This document shows, piece after piece, positions 62,856 through 64,000 of a DNA stretch of 64,000 bases. Numbering within the stretch: the stretch's first letter is position 1; each line of letters begins with the position of its first letter. The translations under genes and the position numbers were made by a program. Below the pieces are notes generated by a model. The model saw only the letters and a program-made list of their open reading frames with translations, had not been told where the DNA came from and made no database searches. This DNA comes from Isoptericola jiangsuensis (GTDB lineage Bacteria > Actinomycetota > Actinomycetes > Actinomycetales > Cellulomonadaceae): contig NZ_PDJJ01000001.1 in the NCBI RefSeq assembly GCF_002563715.1, forward strand, positions 62,001 to 126,000. Reading direction: 5' to 3'.

Positions 62856-63074
62856 ATGAGCGACTTCCAGGTGAACCCGGCCCCGAAGAACGACGCCCCC
62901 GGCGCCATGCTCGGGCGGGTCATCGTCTCGATGATCCTGTTCGTGGGTGGCCTGGTCCTCATCGGCACCGGCGCGATCGCCGACCCGGCCATCGCCCCGT
63001 ACGTCTTCACCGGCGGCATCCTGGCGATCGGTCTGGCGTTCGGCCTCCCGATGATCGGCGCTTCGGAGCGCTGA
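62856..63074 (+). CDS. Small two-helix membrane protein
   Basis: This 72-residue protein has a short polar N-terminus (MSDFQVNPAPKNDAPG) and two membrane helices (about 20-42 and 48-68). No family was recognised. It begins 22 bases after the MOSC stop and is probably co-transcribed. A hairpin overlaps its stop. Confidence 0.7.
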   Translation: MSDFQVNPAPKNDAPGAMLGRVIVSMILFVGGLVLIGTGAIADPAIAPYVFTGGILAIGLAFGLPMIGASER

Positions 63075-63107
63075 ACCGGAGCGAGCTTGCGAGTGCAGGT
63101 TCAGCGC
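63068..63107. terminator. Terminator overlapping the small membrane protein stop
   Basis: GCGCTGAACC (63068-63077) and GGTTCAGCGC (63098-63107) are perfect 10-base arms 20 bases apart. They are followed by a similar GCGCTGAGCCGGAGC near 63122. Confidence 0.7.
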
Positions 63108-63135
63108 GACCACGAGACCGAGCGCTGAGCCGGAG

Positions 63136-64000
63136 CTAGGCCCCCGTCACCATCCAGGTCGTGCCGCGTGCGCGCAGGCCGGTGGTGAGGGCGCGGGCGA
63201 GCATGAACACGCCGGCGAACGCGATCCACAGCCAGGCGAGCCCGGCGGCGCCGTCGGGTGCGAGGGCGCGGACGGCGAGCGCGACGGGCGCGTAGGCGAC
63301 GAGCGTGAGCATGCCCGCCCAGGCGAGGTAGCGGCCGTCGCCGGCGCCGATGAGGACGCCGTCGAGGACGAACACCCAGCCCGCCATGGGCATGAGGACG
63401 CCGGTGACGACGAGCCCGGCGGTGATGGCGACGCGCACGTCGGGGTCGGTGCTGAACAGCGGCGCGATCCACCACGATCCGGCGGCGAGGATGACGCCGA
63501 TGACGGCGCCCGCGCCGACGCCCCACTGGAGGCAGCGGCGCAGCACCTCGCGGACACGGTCGGTGTCGGCGGAGCCGAGGCCGTGGCCGACGAGGGCCTG
63601 CGCGGCGATGGCGAGGGCGTCGAGCGCGAACGCGGCGAGCCCCCACAGGCTGTTGACGACCTGGTGACCGGCGAGCGCGGTGGCGCCGAGCCCGGTGGCG
63701 ACCCACACGGTGAGCAGGATGGCGAGCCGCAGGGACACGGTGCGCACGAGCAGGGGGGCGCCGGTGACGGCGTTGGCCCAGATCCCGGCGTGGTGGGGGC
63801 GCAGGGAGGCGCCGCGGCGGCGGGCCCCGCGGACCACGACGACGCCGAGGACGACCGCCATGGTGAGCTGCGCCGTCGTCGTGGCGAGGGCGGACCCGGC
63901 GATGCCCATGCCCGCGCCGTAGACGAGGGACACGGAGCCGACGGCGTTGAGGACGGCGCCGCCGGACGCCACCCACAGGGGGGTGCGGGTGTCCTGGAGG
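63136..64000 (-). CDS. MATE family efflux transporter (C-terminal part, cut by the window edge)
   Basis: This multidrug/Na+ antiporter-type membrane protein has at least seven helices visible. LQDTRTPLWVASGGAVLNAVG at the edge, GLGATALAGHQVVNSLWGLAAFALDALAIAAQALVGHGLG and LDGVLIGAGDGRYL are typical of DinF-like MATE proteins. The reading frame stays open to base 64000, so the N-terminal part lies outside. The stop TAG is at 63136. Confidence 0.88.
   Translation of the reverse strand, partial: LQDTRTPLWVASGGAVLNAVGSVSLVYGAGMGIAGSALATTTAQLTMAVVLGVVVVRGARRRGASLRPHHAGIWANAVTGAPLLVRTVSLRLAILLTVWVATGLGATALAGHQVVNSLWGLAAFALDALAIAAQALVGHGLGSADTDRVREVLRRCLQWGVGAGAVIGVILAAGSWWIAPLFSTDPDVRVAITAGLVVTGVLMPMAGWVFVLDGVLIGAGDGRYLAWAGMLTLVAYAPVALAVRALAPDGAAGLAWLWIAFAGVFMLARALTTGLRARGTTWMVTGA

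Overview
This window comes from the chromosome of a very GC-rich actinobacterium, most likely in the Cellulomonadaceae/Promicromonosporaceae branch of Micrococcales. That placement is an inference. It rests on the gene order gyrB-gyrA-DUF3566-tRNA-Ile-DLW39-tRNA-Ala, then crgA-DUF881-sortase E-trpG-like facing pknB-pknA-pbpA-rodA-pstP-fhaB-fhaA. It also rests on secreted pectin-degrading enzymes and codon use dominated by G or C in third position. The left edge lies close to the replication origin.

1-12.7 kb: DNA gyrase genes, a DUF3566 membrane protein, tRNA-Ile and tRNA-Ala around a 39-residue DLW-39 protein, a lower-GC lipoprotein gene lying between two copies of the same terminator hairpin, a cyclophilin, a rhomboid protease that seems to start with ATC, crgA, a DUF881 protein, a class E sortase, a 55-residue membrane protein and a TrpG-like glutamine amidotransferase. 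12.7-21.8 kb: the minus-strand cell-wall and division operon (Ser/Thr kinases, penicillin-binding protein, RodA/FtsW, PP2C phosphatase, two FHA proteins), mostly joined by 4-base overlaps.

22-25.5 kb: tRNA-Leu followed by a small accessory stretch with a frameshifted Fic gene and its short overlapping partner, an HhH-GPD-like protein and an ArsB-type transporter. 25.5-34.4 kb: two large secreted proteins (an Ig-like repeat protein and a subtilisin-like protease), a two-domain HTH regulator, an NmrA-like reductase and an M16-like protein without a zinc motif. 34.4-36.8 kb: a NarL-type two-component pair, divergent from a 59-residue peptide gene whose C-terminus is rich in Trp and Cys. The palindrome TGTAC-N4-GTACA lies in front of both the kinase/peptide genes and the M16-like gene. 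This bracketed locus is the best candidate for an undescribed peptide-signalling or peptide-processing system.

36.8-43.5 kb: a pectin module of two secreted pectate lyases (one a PL1-PL9-like-carbohydrate-binding fusion), each with LacI-type operators, enclosing ThrE-like exporter and small alarmone synthetase genes. 43.5-53.1 kb: small membrane, redox and hydrolase genes, including a DUF302 cassette behind a copper-type (CsoR-like) palindrome and a 12-codon ORF with an extreme Shine-Dalgarno sequence. 53.2-58 kb: a tandem glycine riboswitch controlling gcvP-gcvT-gcvH. 58-64 kb: an orphan LuxR-type HTH protein, a MutT-like hydrolase, two paralogous P-loop kinases, gamma-glutamyltransferase, a MOSC protein, a small membrane protein and a truncated MATE efflux gene. 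No CRISPR array, rRNA, insertion sequence or prophage was seen.
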